A stretch of 64,000 nt of DNA from Janibacter cremeus (GTDB taxonomy: Bacteria; Actinomycetota; Actinomycetes; Actinomycetales; Dermatophilaceae). The stretch's first letter is position 1. Each line of letters opens with the position of its first letter. The notes below the pieces were generated by a model, which saw nothing but the letters and a program-made list of their open reading frames with translations, was not told the DNA's origin and ran no database searches. The translations under genes were made by a program, and so were the position numbers. This document shows positions 43,031 to 51,055 of the stretch, piece by piece. Location: the NCBI RefSeq assembly GCF_029395675.1, contig NZ_CP115184.1, positions 1,488,001 through 1,552,000 of the forward strand, written 5' to 3'.

Positions 43031-44214
43031 ACTACGGTCGGTACATGACCCTCTCCGCCCTCGTCGCCCCGGGGCCCACACTGACCGCCGCGCAGGTCAG
43101 CCGGTACTCGCGACACCTGCTCATGCCGACCATCGGCGAGCTCGGGCAACGCCGCCTCCTGGCGTCCCGGGTCGCCGTGGTCGGCGCCGGAGGGCTGGGC
43201 TCGCCCTCGATGCTCTACCTCGCCGGCGCGGGCGTCGGACGCATCACCGTCATCGACGACGACCTCGTCGACGAGACGAACCTCCAGCGCCAGGTCATCC
43301 ACGCCGCAGCGGACGTCGGCCGGCCGAAGGTCGACAGCGCGCTCGAGCGGGTCCGCGCCCTCAACCCCGACATCGAGGTCGTCGGTGTCCGTGACCACCT
43401 CGACCCCTCGAATGCCGCCGAGATCCTCGACGAGCACGACCTGGTGCTCGACGGCAGCGACAACTTCGCCACCCGGTACGCGGTGGCCGACGCCTGTGAC
43501 GAGCTCGGGATCCCCCTGGTCTGGGCGGCGGTCTACCGGACCGAGGCCCACCTGACCGTCTTCTGGCCCGGGGCCCCCGAGGGCGTCCCGGGCCCGGGGC
43601 TGCGCGATCTCTTCCCACAGCCTCCCGCCCCGGGCACGGTCCCCGCCTGCGGTGACGCCGGCGTCGTCGGTCCCCTCGTCGGCCAGGTCGGTTCGATGAT
43701 GGCGACCGAGGCCATCAAGCTCATCACGGGCGTCGGCCGCTCGCTGCTCGGCCGCGTCCTCTTCATCGACGTCCTCGCCATGACCCAGCGGGAGATCCCG
43801 CTGGCCGCGCGCCCGACGGGGACCCACCCACGGCGGCGGCCGCTCCGCCGTGCCACCCCGCAGGCCCCAACCGACGAAGGGGTGACCACCCCCCTCGTGT
43901 CCCCCGCGGACCTGGCGGGCCGACTGGACGGGGCGGACGCCCCCTTCGTCCTCGACGTCCGGGACGCCCACGAGCTGGCCGAGGGCGTCGTCGCGGGCGC
44001 CGCGCACATCCCGGTCTCGACGCTGACCTCCGACCCCTCCTCGAGCGCCGACGTGCCCACCGACCGCGACGTCGTGCTCGTGTGCCGCGCCGGGCCCCGC
44101 GCCCACCTTGCGGCCACCGCCCTGCGCGCCCGGGGGTACGACCGGCTCTTCGTCCTCGAGGGCGGGATGCTCGCCTGGCCGACCCCCGTCCCCCACCGGC
44201 AGGAGACCCCATGA
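43027..44214 (+). CDS. moeZ: Adenylyltransferase/sulfurtransferase MoeZ (MoeB-rhodanese)
   Basis: This 395-residue protein activates the C-terminus of MoaD-like sulfur carriers and loads sulfur on them. The N-terminal E1-like domain has the nucleotide loop VVGAGGLGSP and the conserved LQRQVIH and DGSDNFATRY segments. The C-terminal rhodanese domain (from about residue 285) has the active-site cysteine in LVCRAGPR. The usual zinc CxxC pairs of MoeB are reduced, with a single CGDAG stretch in the middle. Either the GTG overlapping narI or the ATG 18 bases later could be the start. moaD, its likely partner, is five genes downstream. Confidence 0.9.
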   Translation: MNYGRYMTLSALVAPGPTLTAAQVSRYSRHLLMPTIGELGQRRLLASRVAVVGAGGLGSPSMLYLAGAGVGRITVIDDDLVDETNLQRQVIHAAADVGRPKVDSALERVRALNPDIEVVGVRDHLDPSNAAEILDEHDLVLDGSDNFATRYAVADACDELGIPLVWAAVYRTEAHLTVFWPGAPEGVPGPGLRDLFPQPPAPGTVPACGDAGVVGPLVGQVGSMMATEAIKLITGVGRSLLGRVLFIDVLAMTQREIPLAARPTGTHPRRRPLRRATPQAPTDEGVTTPLVSPADLAGRLDGADAPFVLDVRDAHELAEGVVAGAAHIPVSTLTSDPSSSADVPTDRDVVLVCRAGPRAHLAATALRARGYDRLFVLEGGMLAWPTPVPHRQETP

Positions 44215-45437
44215 CGCCCCGCGCCCTGCTCACGGTCGAGGAGTACCTCGAGGAGCTGCTGACCGACCTGCTCGAGGGGGCCGGCCCGATCACCGAGACG
44301 GAGGACCTGCCTCTGGGCCAGGCCCTCGGGCGGGTGCTCGCCGAGCCAGTTCGCGCGGTCAGTGACGTGCCGGCCTTCGCCAACTCGGCAATGGACGGCT
44401 ATGCCGTGCGGCAGGCCGACGTGGCCACCGTGCCGGCGTCCCTGCAGGTCGTCGGTGACGTCGCCGCCGGCTCCGCCGACGACCCCGCGCTCGAGGCCGG
44501 TCACTGCGTGCGCATCATGACCGGGGCTCCCGTGCCGGCTGCTGCCGACACCATCGTCCCCGTCGAGCTCACCGACGGCGGGACGGACGTCGTCACCATC
44601 ACCGAGGCACCGGAGGCGGGGCGGCACGTGCGCGGGGCCGGTGAGGACGTCAGCGCCGGCGACGTCATCGCCGACGCCGGGACGACGGTCACCGGTCGCG
44701 TGCTGGGCAGCATCGCCGCTGCGGGGACCGGGACGGTCACCGTGCGCCGCCGACCCGTCGTCGCCGTCGCGGCCACCGGCGACGAGCTGGTCTCCCCCGG
44801 TGGGAGCCTCGGGCGCGGGCAGATCTTCGAGTCCAACGGCACCCACCTCGCTGCCACCCTCATCGAGCTCGGCGCCACCGTGAGCCATGCGGTCGTGCTC
44901 GCCGACGACGCCGCCGACTTCGCGGCAGGCCTCGACACGATCGCCTCCGGCGCCGACCTCGTCCTGCTCACCGGCGGGGTGAGCGTCGGTGCCTTCGACG
45001 TCTCCAGGATCGTCCTCGAGCGCTCCGGCCAAGGCGTCTTCCGGCACGTGCGCATGCAGCCGGGCAAGCCCCAGGGGTGGGCCCGCTGGAACGGCGTGCC
45101 CGTGCTCGCCTTTCCCGGCAACCCGGTGAGCACCGCCATCTCCTTCGAGGTCTTCGGTCGCCCCCTCATCGACCACCTGCTGGGTCGCGAGCAGCCGGAC
45201 GGGCCGACCACCGCGGTCGCCGCCACGGGATGGCGCTCCCCCGCGGGACGCCGCCAGTTCGTGCCCGTGGCACTGACGAGCGACGAGGGCGGACGTCTGC
45301 TCGCGGCGCCCACGCACCGCCGCGGGTCGGCCTCGCACATGGTCACCTCCCTGGCCGGCGCACACGCCGTGGCGATCGTCCCCGAGGACACCGACGAGGT
45401 CGTCGCCGGCGACCTCGTGCAGATCAGGAGCCTGTAG
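44211..45437 (+). CDS. moeA: Molybdopterin molybdenumtransferase
   Basis: This 408-residue enzyme inserts molybdate into adenylated molybdopterin. It contains the conserved ANSAMDGYAV, IMTGAPVP, VAATGDELV, LTGGVSVGAFD and MQPGKPQGWARWNGVPVLAFPGNPVS segments in the family order. The ATG overlaps the moeZ stop. Presence next to moaC, moaD and mobA agrees with a complete cofactor operon. Confidence 0.95.
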   Translation: MTPRALLTVEEYLEELLTDLLEGAGPITETEDLPLGQALGRVLAEPVRAVSDVPAFANSAMDGYAVRQADVATVPASLQVVGDVAAGSADDPALEAGHCVRIMTGAPVPAAADTIVPVELTDGGTDVVTITEAPEAGRHVRGAGEDVSAGDVIADAGTTVTGRVLGSIAAAGTGTVTVRRRPVVAVAATGDELVSPGGSLGRGQIFESNGTHLAATLIELGATVSHAVVLADDAADFAAGLDTIASGADLVLLTGGVSVGAFDVSRIVLERSGQGVFRHVRMQPGKPQGWARWNGVPVLAFPGNPVSTAISFEVFGRPLIDHLLGREQPDGPTTAVAATGWRSPAGRRQFVPVALTSDEGGRLLAAPTHRRGSASHMVTSLAGAHAVAIVPEDTDEVVAGDLVQIRSL

Positions 45438-45917
45438 ATGGACCACCCGCTGACCCACCTCGACCACCGGGGCAATGCCCGCATGGTCGACGTCACCGAG
45501 AAGGTGCCCACGGTCCGCGCCGCCACGGCTGCCGGGCACGTGGCCACCTCCCCCGAGACCGTCGCCCTGCTCCGTGACGGCGCCGTGCCGAAGGGGGACG
45601 TGCTCGCGGTCGCGCGCATCGCCGGCATCCAGGCCGCGAAGAAGACCCCCGAGCTGCTCCCGCTCGCGCACGTCATCGGGGTGCACGGCGCCGTCGTCGA
45701 CCTCGAGATCACCGACGATGGGGTCGACATCACCGCCACGGTGCGCACCGCCGACCGGACCGGGGTGGAGATGGAGGCGCTCACCAGCGTCACCGTCGCC
45801 GCCCTCTCCGTCATCGACATGGTCAAGGGCCGCGATCGCAGCGCCCACATCACCGACGTCCGCCTCCTCGAGAAGACCGGCGGCCGCAGCGGCACATGGC
45901 GGCGGGAGGACGCATGA
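45438..45917 (+). CDS. moaC: Cyclic pyranopterin monophosphate synthase
   Basis: This 159-residue enzyme converts the MoaA product to cyclic pyranopterin monophosphate. The sequence begins LTHLDHRGNARMVDV and has KKTPELLPLAHVI and MVKGRDRSAHI, the conserved active-site blocks. It starts directly after the moeA stop codon with no gap and its stop overlaps the mobA start. Its partner moaA lies on the opposite strand 1.2 kb away. Confidence 0.96.
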   Translation: MDHPLTHLDHRGNARMVDVTEKVPTVRAATAAGHVATSPETVALLRDGAVPKGDVLAVARIAGIQAAKKTPELLPLAHVIGVHGAVVDLEITDDGVDITATVRTADRTGVEMEALTSVTVAALSVIDMVKGRDRSAHITDVRLLEKTGGRSGTWRREDA

Positions 45918-46528
45918 TCCCCTTCGATGCGATCGTGCTCGCCGGCGGCGCCGCACGACGGCTCGGGGGCGTGAGCAAGCCCGATGTCGAGCTGGGTGGT
46001 CGCCGCCTCATCGACGGGGTCCTCGTCGCCGTCGCGGACGCCCGCGAGATCGTCGTGGTCGGGGACGTCGAGGTCCCCGAGGGGGTGCACCGCACGGTGG
46101 AGGACCCCCCAAGGGGTGGCCCGGTCGCCGGTGTCGCCGCGGGCCTGGACGCCCTCGCCACGACGGGACCGACCGCCGAGTGGACCGTGCTGCTCGCCTG
46201 CGACCTCGCCGACCCGCTGCCTGCGCTCGGCCGGCTCGTCGCCGCGTGGGCCCACGCCCTGCGCACGGACGCCGTCGACACCGACGAGCATGACGGCTGG
46301 TGCCTCGCCGACGCCTCGGGGCGCCCGCAGTGGCTTTTCGGAATCCACCGCACGGCCTCCCTGCGGCGGGCGCTGGAGCGCTTCGACAGCCCGCGCGACC
46401 GGTCGATGCACAGCCTGCTCGCCGAGTCGACGCTCGTGACCGTCCCCGCCGGGGACGACGACGTGGCCGACATCGACACCTGGACCGACCACGCCCGCTG
46501 GGTGGAGACCCTGGAGGGACGACGATGA
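45914..46528 (+). CDS. mobA: MobA-like molybdenum cofactor guanylyltransferase
   Basis: This 204-residue nucleotidyltransferase would attach GMP to molybdopterin to form the guanine dinucleotide needed by NarG. The N-terminal nucleotide loop is VLAGGAARRLGGVSKPD, somewhat divergent from the classic LAGGxSxRMGxDK, and the metal site is LLACDLAD. The ATG at 45914 has GGGAGGA at good spacing and overlaps moaC. The downstream DUF6457 gene is again coupled. Confidence 0.85.
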   Translation: MIPFDAIVLAGGAARRLGGVSKPDVELGGRRLIDGVLVAVADAREIVVVGDVEVPEGVHRTVEDPPRGGPVAGVAAGLDALATTGPTAEWTVLLACDLADPLPALGRLVAAWAHALRTDAVDTDEHDGWCLADASGRPQWLFGIHRTASLRRALERFDSPRDRSMHSLLAESTLVTVPAGDDDVADIDTWTDHARWVETLEGRR

Positions 46529-46806
46529 CCGACCTGAGTTCCGCGGAGGCCCGCTGGGCCGACTGGATCGAGGACGCCTGCGCGGCGGTGGGCATCGAGC
46601 CCGAGTCCGTCGACGTCCGGGGGGTGCACGTCCTCACCCGGCAGATCGCGCACGGCTTCGAGCGGCCGATGGCTCCGGTGGGTGCCTACATCCTCGGGGT
46701 GGCCGTCGGGCACCTCGAGGCCCAGGGCCGTCCGGTGGACATCGAGTCGATGCGTCGGGCCATCGCCGCGACGATCAAGGACCAACCAGACAAGGACGGT
46801 GCGTGA
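46525..46806 (+). CDS. DUF6457 small protein in the Moco operon
   Basis: This 93-residue protein is predicted to be all helical and soluble. It contains WADWIEDACAAVG and a VGAYILGVAVGHL segment that I recognise from DUF6457, a domain that I recall also occurring fused to MobA-like proteins. The ATG overlaps the mobA stop and its own stop overlaps moaD, so it is fully embedded in the cofactor operon. It has no catalytic motif. A structural or regulatory partner of MobA is the simplest guess. Confidence 0.7.
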   Translation: MTDLSSAEARWADWIEDACAAVGIEPESVDVRGVHVLTRQIAHGFERPMAPVGAYILGVAVGHLEAQGRPVDIESMRRAIAATIKDQPDKDGA

Positions 46807-47045
46807 TGGCACGGGTTCGTTACTTCGCCGGGGCGGCCGAGGCCGCCGGGACCGATGAGGAGCAGGTCGACGGTTCGACCATCGGCGAGGTGTTCGCCGC
46901 GGTGCGTCGCACCCACGGCGAGCGTCTCGCCGAGGTGCTGCCGCGCTGCTCGGTCCTGCACGAGGGGCGCTACGTCGACGACGACTCCGCCCCCGTGCAG
47001 CCGGACGACACGATCGACGTGCTGCCCCCCTTCGCCGGAGGCTGA
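46803..47045 (+). CDS. moaD: Molybdopterin synthase small subunit, sulfur carrier MoaD
   Basis: This ubiquitin-like protein has 80 residues from the GTG that overlaps the previous stop, or 79 from the ATG directly after it. It begins ARVRYFAGAAE and ends in FAGG, the di-glycine tail that is thiocarboxylated by MoeZ. It is the last gene of the rightward nar-Moco chain and converges on moaA with a 23-base gap. Confidence 0.94.
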   Translation: MMARVRYFAGAAEAAGTDEEQVDGSTIGEVFAAVRRTHGERLAEVLPRCSVLHEGRYVDDDSAPVQPDDTIDVLPPFAGG

Positions 47046-47068
47046 GACACAGCGCCGGGGGGTGGGGC

Positions 47069-48067
47069 TCAGCCCCCGATCGCGCTCATCGGCCGCGGCG
47101 GCTGGAGGAACCCGGGCTCGTTGATCCCGTGCCCGGGCTTCTTGCCCGCCAGGCAGGAGTGGATCAGGTCCACGATCTCCTCCGGGTCGCCGCTCTCCCG
47201 CAGTGGAGTGCGCAGGTCCGTCTCGCCCTGGGCGAAGAGGCACGAGCGCAGCTGACCATCCGCGGTCAGCCGCAGCCGGTCGCAGGCCCCGCAGAAGGGC
47301 ATCGTCACCGACGCGATGACCCCGACCTTGGCCGGTCCGCCGTCGACGTGGAAGAGCTCGGCGGGGGCGGCACCGCGGCCGGCCACCTCCGTGAGGGTGA
47401 ACTCGGTGCGCAGCTTCTCGAGGATCTCGGCGCCGGTGACCATGTCGGACCGCTGCCACTCGTGCCCGCCGTCCAGCGGCATCTGCTCGATGAAGCGCAA
47501 CTCGAAGCCGCGCTCCACCGCCCAACGCAGCAGCTCCACCGCCTCGTCGTCGTTGGCTCCTCGCATCAGGACCGTGTTGATCTTCACCGGGTGGAAACCC
47601 GCCCGGTCCGCGGCATCGATGCCGGCCATCGTGTCCTCGAAGCGGTCGCGGCGGCTCAGCGCTTTGAACCGCTCCGGCTGCAGGGTGTCCAGGCTGATGT
47701 TGACCCGCGACAGGCCGGCCTGCCGCAGCGGTTCGGCGAGCGTGGGCAGGCGCAGCGCGTTCGTCGTCATGGAGACCTCCACGGGGCCGGCGGCGCTCTC
47801 CATCGCGGAGATACCGGCGACGATGTCGACGACGTCAGGGCGCAGCAGGGGCTCACCGCCGGTCAGGCGCACCTCCTCGACACCGGCGTCGACGGCGATA
47901 CCGACGATTCGCAGGAGCTCCTCGGTGGTGAGCATCTCCTGCTTCGGCAGCAGGGGGACGCCCTCCGCCGGCATGCAGTACGTGCAGCGCAGGTTGCACT
48001 TGTCGGTGAGCGACACACGCAGGTCCCGGTGCAGGCGACCGTGGGTGTCCATCAGTGGGCGGGGCAT
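47069..48067 (-). CDS. moaA: GTP 3',8-cyclase, radical SAM enzyme
   Basis: This 332-residue enzyme performs the first step of molybdopterin synthesis from GTP. The radical SAM cluster motif is CNLRCTYC (near residue 24) and the C-terminal second cluster is formed by FCGACDRL and RSCLF. The chain ends in Gly-Gly, which is needed for MoaA activity in known enzymes. The ATG shares a base with the moaE stop (TGATG). Other upstream ATG codons lie inside moaE and would add a non-conserved extension. Confidence 0.96.
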   Translation of the reverse strand: MPRPLMDTHGRLHRDLRVSLTDKCNLRCTYCMPAEGVPLLPKQEMLTTEELLRIVGIAVDAGVEEVRLTGGEPLLRPDVVDIVAGISAMESAAGPVEVSMTTNALRLPTLAEPLRQAGLSRVNISLDTLQPERFKALSRRDRFEDTMAGIDAADRAGFHPVKINTVLMRGANDDEAVELLRWAVERGFELRFIEQMPLDGGHEWQRSDMVTGAEILEKLRTEFTLTEVAGRGAAPAELFHVDGGPAKVGVIASVTMPFCGACDRLRLTADGQLRSCLFAQGETDLRTPLRESGDPEEIVDLIHSCLAGKKPGHGINEPGFLQPPRPMSAIGG

Positions 48068-48501
48068 CAGCAACTCATTCCTGACCATACGTGGGAACCG
48101 TCGACCTCGAACTGCTGCTTCCATACCGGCAGCTCGTGCTTGATCGCCTCGACGACGGCGCGGCAGAGCGTGAAGGCCAGGTCCCGGTGGGCACTGCCGA
48201 CGACGACGACGAGCGCGAGGTCGCCGACGTCGAGGTCGCCGATCCGGTGGGTGGCGGACACGTCCGTCTGGTCATCGGGGTCGTGCTGCGCGGCGGTCCG
48301 GGCGACGACCTCCTCGATGAACCGTTGCGCGTCCGGGTGGCAGGTGTAGCGCAGGGCGACGACCTGCCCCGCGGCCTCGGGGTCGTGGTCACGGACCTGC
48401 CCGACGAAGCTCGCGACGGCCCCGTGGGCGGGCTGGTCGACGCTCGCGAGCATGGCGGCCAGGTCGATCGCCTCGGTGGAGATCCAGGCGGTACGGGTCA
48501 T
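48067..48501 (-). CDS. moaE: Molybdopterin synthase catalytic subunit
   Basis: This 144-residue subunit uses MoaD-thiocarboxylate to build the dithiolene. It shows GAVASFVGQVRDHD, ALRYTCHPDAQ and the active-site region KHELPVWKQQF with conserved lysines near the C-terminus. Both ends are overlapped: TGATG with mogA upstream and TGATG with moaA downstream, so the three genes form one leftward operon. Confidence 0.95.
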   Translation of the reverse strand: MTRTAWISTEAIDLAAMLASVDQPAHGAVASFVGQVRDHDPEAAGQVVALRYTCHPDAQRFIEEVVARTAAQHDPDDQTDVSATHRIGDLDVGDLALVVVVGSAHRDLAFTLCRAVVEAIKHELPVWKQQFEVDGSHVWSGMSC

Positions 48502-48992
48502 CAGTGGTCGCCTCCGGACAACTGGTCGAGGATGTGGCCCGCGAGGGGCAGGAGGACGTCCAGTCCCTCACTGACCCCCTTCGGGCTGCCGGGCAGGTTG
48601 ACGACCAGGGCTCCGGGGCGGTCGGGCCCCGCATCGACGACACCCACGAGGCCACGGGAGAGTGCGGCGAAGGGGGTCTTGCGCGCCCCCTCGGCCCGCA
48701 GCAGCTCGGCGACGCCGGGGAGCTCGCGGTCGAGGACCGGCGCGGTGCCCTCCGGGGTGCGGTCGCGGGGACCCACGCCGGTACCGCCCGAGGTGATCAC
48801 GAGGCGCGCCCCGGTGGCCAGCGCGGCGCGCAGGACCTGCTCGACCTCGTCGGCCCCGTCGGGCACGAGGCTGGAGCTCGTGTCGTAACCAGCGGCCTGC
48901 AGGCGCTCGACGGCAGGCGGTCCCGACAGGTCCTCCCGCACGCCGGCGGCGGCGCGGTCGGAGACGGAGATGACATGTGCCGGAACGGCCAC
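48501..48992 (-). CDS. mogA: Molybdopterin adenylyltransferase (MogA/MoaB family)
   Basis: This 163-residue protein adenylates molybdopterin before metal insertion by MoeA. It has AHVISVSDRAAAG, the substrate loop TSGGTGVGPRDRTPEGT and NLPGSPKG. A GTG at 48992 is preferred as start because GGAGGGAGG lies just upstream of it; an in-frame ATG at 49007 would place that purine run inside the gene. It is the promoter-proximal gene of the leftward mogA-moaE-moaA operon. Confidence 0.9.
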   Translation of the reverse strand: MAVPAHVISVSDRAAAGVREDLSGPPAVERLQAAGYDTSSSLVPDGADEVEQVLRAALATGARLVITSGGTGVGPRDRTPEGTAPVLDRELPGVAELLRAEGARKTPFAALSRGLVGVVDAGPDRPGALVVNLPGSPKGVSEGLDVLLPLAGHILDQLSGGDH

Positions 48993-49094
48993 CGGGCCTC
49001 CCTCCATTTCGACGTTCCCTCCAGTGTCTCAGGTCTCATCAACCCCCCTACCCGGGGTTCGCCCAATCATCGCTGCCACACCGAGGAAAGACGA

Positions 49095-49134
49095 GTGCTG
49101 CCGGCCGCGCCCTCTCGGGCCCAGCCGACAGCAC
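49095..49134 (-). terminator. Terminator after the acyl-CoA dehydrogenase
   Basis: An 11-base-pair stem with one mismatch (GTGCTGCCGGC with GCCGACAGCAC) encloses an 18-base GC-rich loop. It begins 14 bases beyond the acyl-CoA dehydrogenase stop on the minus strand. The remaining 100 bases to mogA should hold the mogA promoter, which I could not pinpoint. Confidence 0.55.
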
Positions 49135-49147
49135 GTCGTGGAATGGC

Positions 49148-50302
49148 TCAGAGACCCAGGTCGCGGCCGATGAGCTCCTTCATGATCTCGTTCGTCCCGG
49201 CCCAGATCTTGTGGACGCGCGCGTCCTTCCAGGCGCGGGCGACGCGGTACTCGTTCATGAAGCCGTAGCCGCCGTGCAGCTGGACGCACTCGTCGAGGAC
49301 GTCGCACTGGATCTCGCCGGCCCACCACTTCGCCTTGGCCGCGTCGACGGCGGTGAGCCTGCCCTCGACGTGGGCCATGACGCAGTCGTCGATGTAGGCC
49401 TCGGAGACCTCGACCTTGGTGACGAGCTCGGCGATCTTGAACTTGTTGTGCTGGAAGGTGCCGATCGGCTGTCCGAAGGCCTTGCGCTCCTTGGTGTACT
49501 CGATCGTCTCCTCGAGGATCTGGCGCGCGTTGGCGATGTTGCCGACGGCATTGCCCAGACGCTCCTGGGGCAGCTTCTGCATCATCGAGATGAAGCCCAT
49601 CCCCTCGGGCCCGAGGAGACGGTCGCCGGACACGCGGACGTTGTCGAAGAACAGCTCCGAGGTGTCCGACTCGGGCTGGCCGACCTTGTCCAGGGGCTTG
49701 CCCTTGGTGAAGCCCTCGTCCTCCTTCTCCAGGACGAACAACGAGATGCCCTTGGCGCCCTTGGTCGGGTCGGTCCGGACCGCCACGACCGCGAGGTCGC
49801 ACTGGTAGCCGTTGGTGATGAAGGTCTTGGAGCCGTTGATGATCCAGTCCCCGGAACCGTCGTCGGCCCTGACCGCGGTGCTCTTCAGGGCGGCGAGGTC
49901 GGACCCGCCGGAGGGCTCCGTCATGCCGATCGAGAGGATCTTCTCCCCGGTCACGACGCCCGGCAGCCAACGCTGCTTCTGCTCCTCGGTGCCCAGCGCG
50001 ACGATGTACGGGGCGGTGATGTCGGAGTGGATGCCGAAGCAGGAGGAGGTCGCGGCGTTGAACTTCGCCAGCTCCTCCCCGAGGACCGCGTTGAAGCGGT
50101 AGTCATCGATGCCGGCGCCGCCGAACTCCTCCGGGATGGTCAGCCCGAAGAACCCCTGCTTGCCGGCCTCGAGCCAGACCTCACGCGGGATCGTGTGCTC
50201 GGCGATCATCGACTCGGCGCGGGGCACGAGCGTGCGCTCGACGAACTCCCGGACGGAGGAACGGAAGGACTCGTGGTCCTCCTCGTAGATGTTGCGGGGC
50301 AT
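49148..50302 (-). CDS. Acyl-CoA dehydrogenase
   Basis: This 384-residue flavoenzyme introduces the alpha-beta double bond in acyl-CoA. Family blocks are SIGMTEPSGGSDLAAL, KAFGQPIGTFQ and QLHGGYGFMNEY. At the position where short-chain enzymes have catalytic EGT there is AGT. The base is instead likely the glutamate in LPQERLG, as in isovaleryl- and long-chain enzymes. The ATG at 50302 has AGAGAGG eight bases upstream. It is divergent from a TetR regulator and shares its operator region. Confidence 0.92.
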   Translation of the reverse strand: MPRNIYEEDHESFRSSVREFVERTLVPRAESMIAEHTIPREVWLEAGKQGFFGLTIPEEFGGAGIDDYRFNAVLGEELAKFNAATSSCFGIHSDITAPYIVALGTEEQKQRWLPGVVTGEKILSIGMTEPSGGSDLAALKSTAVRADDGSGDWIINGSKTFITNGYQCDLAVVAVRTDPTKGAKGISLFVLEKEDEGFTKGKPLDKVGQPESDTSELFFDNVRVSGDRLLGPEGMGFISMMQKLPQERLGNAVGNIANARQILEETIEYTKERKAFGQPIGTFQHNKFKIAELVTKVEVSEAYIDDCVMAHVEGRLTAVDAAKAKWWAGEIQCDVLDECVQLHGGYGFMNEYRVARAWKDARVHKIWAGTNEIMKELIGRDLGL

Positions 50303-50371
50303 TGCCACACCTCTCTGGCACGTGATGTGCCGACATGCTGCCTCGAGGCCGTGCGGGCTCGAGAAAACGTT

Positions 50372-50391
50372 GACTAAGCGCTTGCTTAGTC
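50372..50391. promoter_or_regulatory. Palindromic TetR operator between the divergent genes
   Basis: GACTAAGC and GCTTAGTC form a perfect 8-base inverted repeat with a four-base spacer. It lies 15 bases before the TetR start and 70 bases before the acyl-CoA dehydrogenase start, with a TTGACT hexamer overlapping its left arm. This is the expected place for an autoregulatory TetR site controlling both genes. Confidence 0.7.
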
Positions 50392-50406
50392 TCGTCGGAT
50401 GAGGGC

Positions 50407-51021
50407 ATGCTGTCAACCGTGACGGCACCGACACCCAACCTGCCCGCGCACGACAACCCCACGGTCGTACGCCTCTTCGAGGCGGCCGCCGACGCCTTCG
50501 CGGACAAGGGCTTCCACGCGACGACGACCCGCGACATCGCCTCGCGCGCCGGGCTCTCCCCCGCCGGTGTCTACGTCCACTTCGCGAGCAAGGAGGACCT
50601 GCTCTTCCAGCTCAGCCGCGTCGGCCACGAGGAGGCGCGTGACGCGCTCGCCGCGGCTGCCGCCGAGGCCGACTCCCCCACCGCCGCCCTCGAGGAGGTC
50701 ATCTCGGCCTTCGCCCGCTGGCACGCCCAGCAGTACCAGGTCGCCCGCATCGTGCAGTACGAGTTCCGCCACCTCGCCCCCGAGCACCAGCGCGAGGTCC
50801 TCACCCTGCGCCGGGAGATCGACGGGGTGGTCGAGCGGATCATCACCGACGGGGTCGCTTCCGGTGAGTTCTCCGTCGAGGACACGCGGGTGACCGCACT
50901 GGCGGCGATGTCGCTCGTCGTCGACGTCGCGCGCTGGTACCACCCGGGCGTCCGGCGCACCCCCGAGGACATCGGCGCCGAGTACGGCCGACTCGCGCTG
51001 CGGCTCGTGGGGGCGGCATAG
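50407..51021 (+). CDS. TetR family transcriptional regulator
   Basis: This 204-residue protein has an N-terminal helix-turn-helix (RDIASRAGLSPAGVYVHFASKEDLL, split across residues about 40-65) and a helical ligand-binding domain. TetR regulators beside acyl-CoA dehydrogenases commonly respond to acyl-CoA and repress fatty-acid or branched-chain catabolism, which is the likely role here. A GTG at 50419 is an alternative start. It ends 34 bases from the convergent pentapeptide gene. Confidence 0.9.
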   Translation: MLSTVTAPTPNLPAHDNPTVVRLFEAAADAFADKGFHATTTRDIASRAGLSPAGVYVHFASKEDLLFQLSRVGHEEARDALAAAAAEADSPTAALEEVISAFARWHAQQYQVARIVQYEFRHLAPEHQREVLTLRREIDGVVERIITDGVASGEFSVEDTRVTALAAMSLVVDVARWYHPGVRRTPEDIGAEYGRLALRLVGAA

Positions 51022-51055
51022 CCTGCAGGTCTGATGCAGACCTGCTGGCGAGGTC

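Noticed and set aside
47057..47078. Terminator between moaD and moaA
   Set aside because: The G-run/C-run pairing overlaps the moaA stop and forms only a five-base stem, too weak to call.
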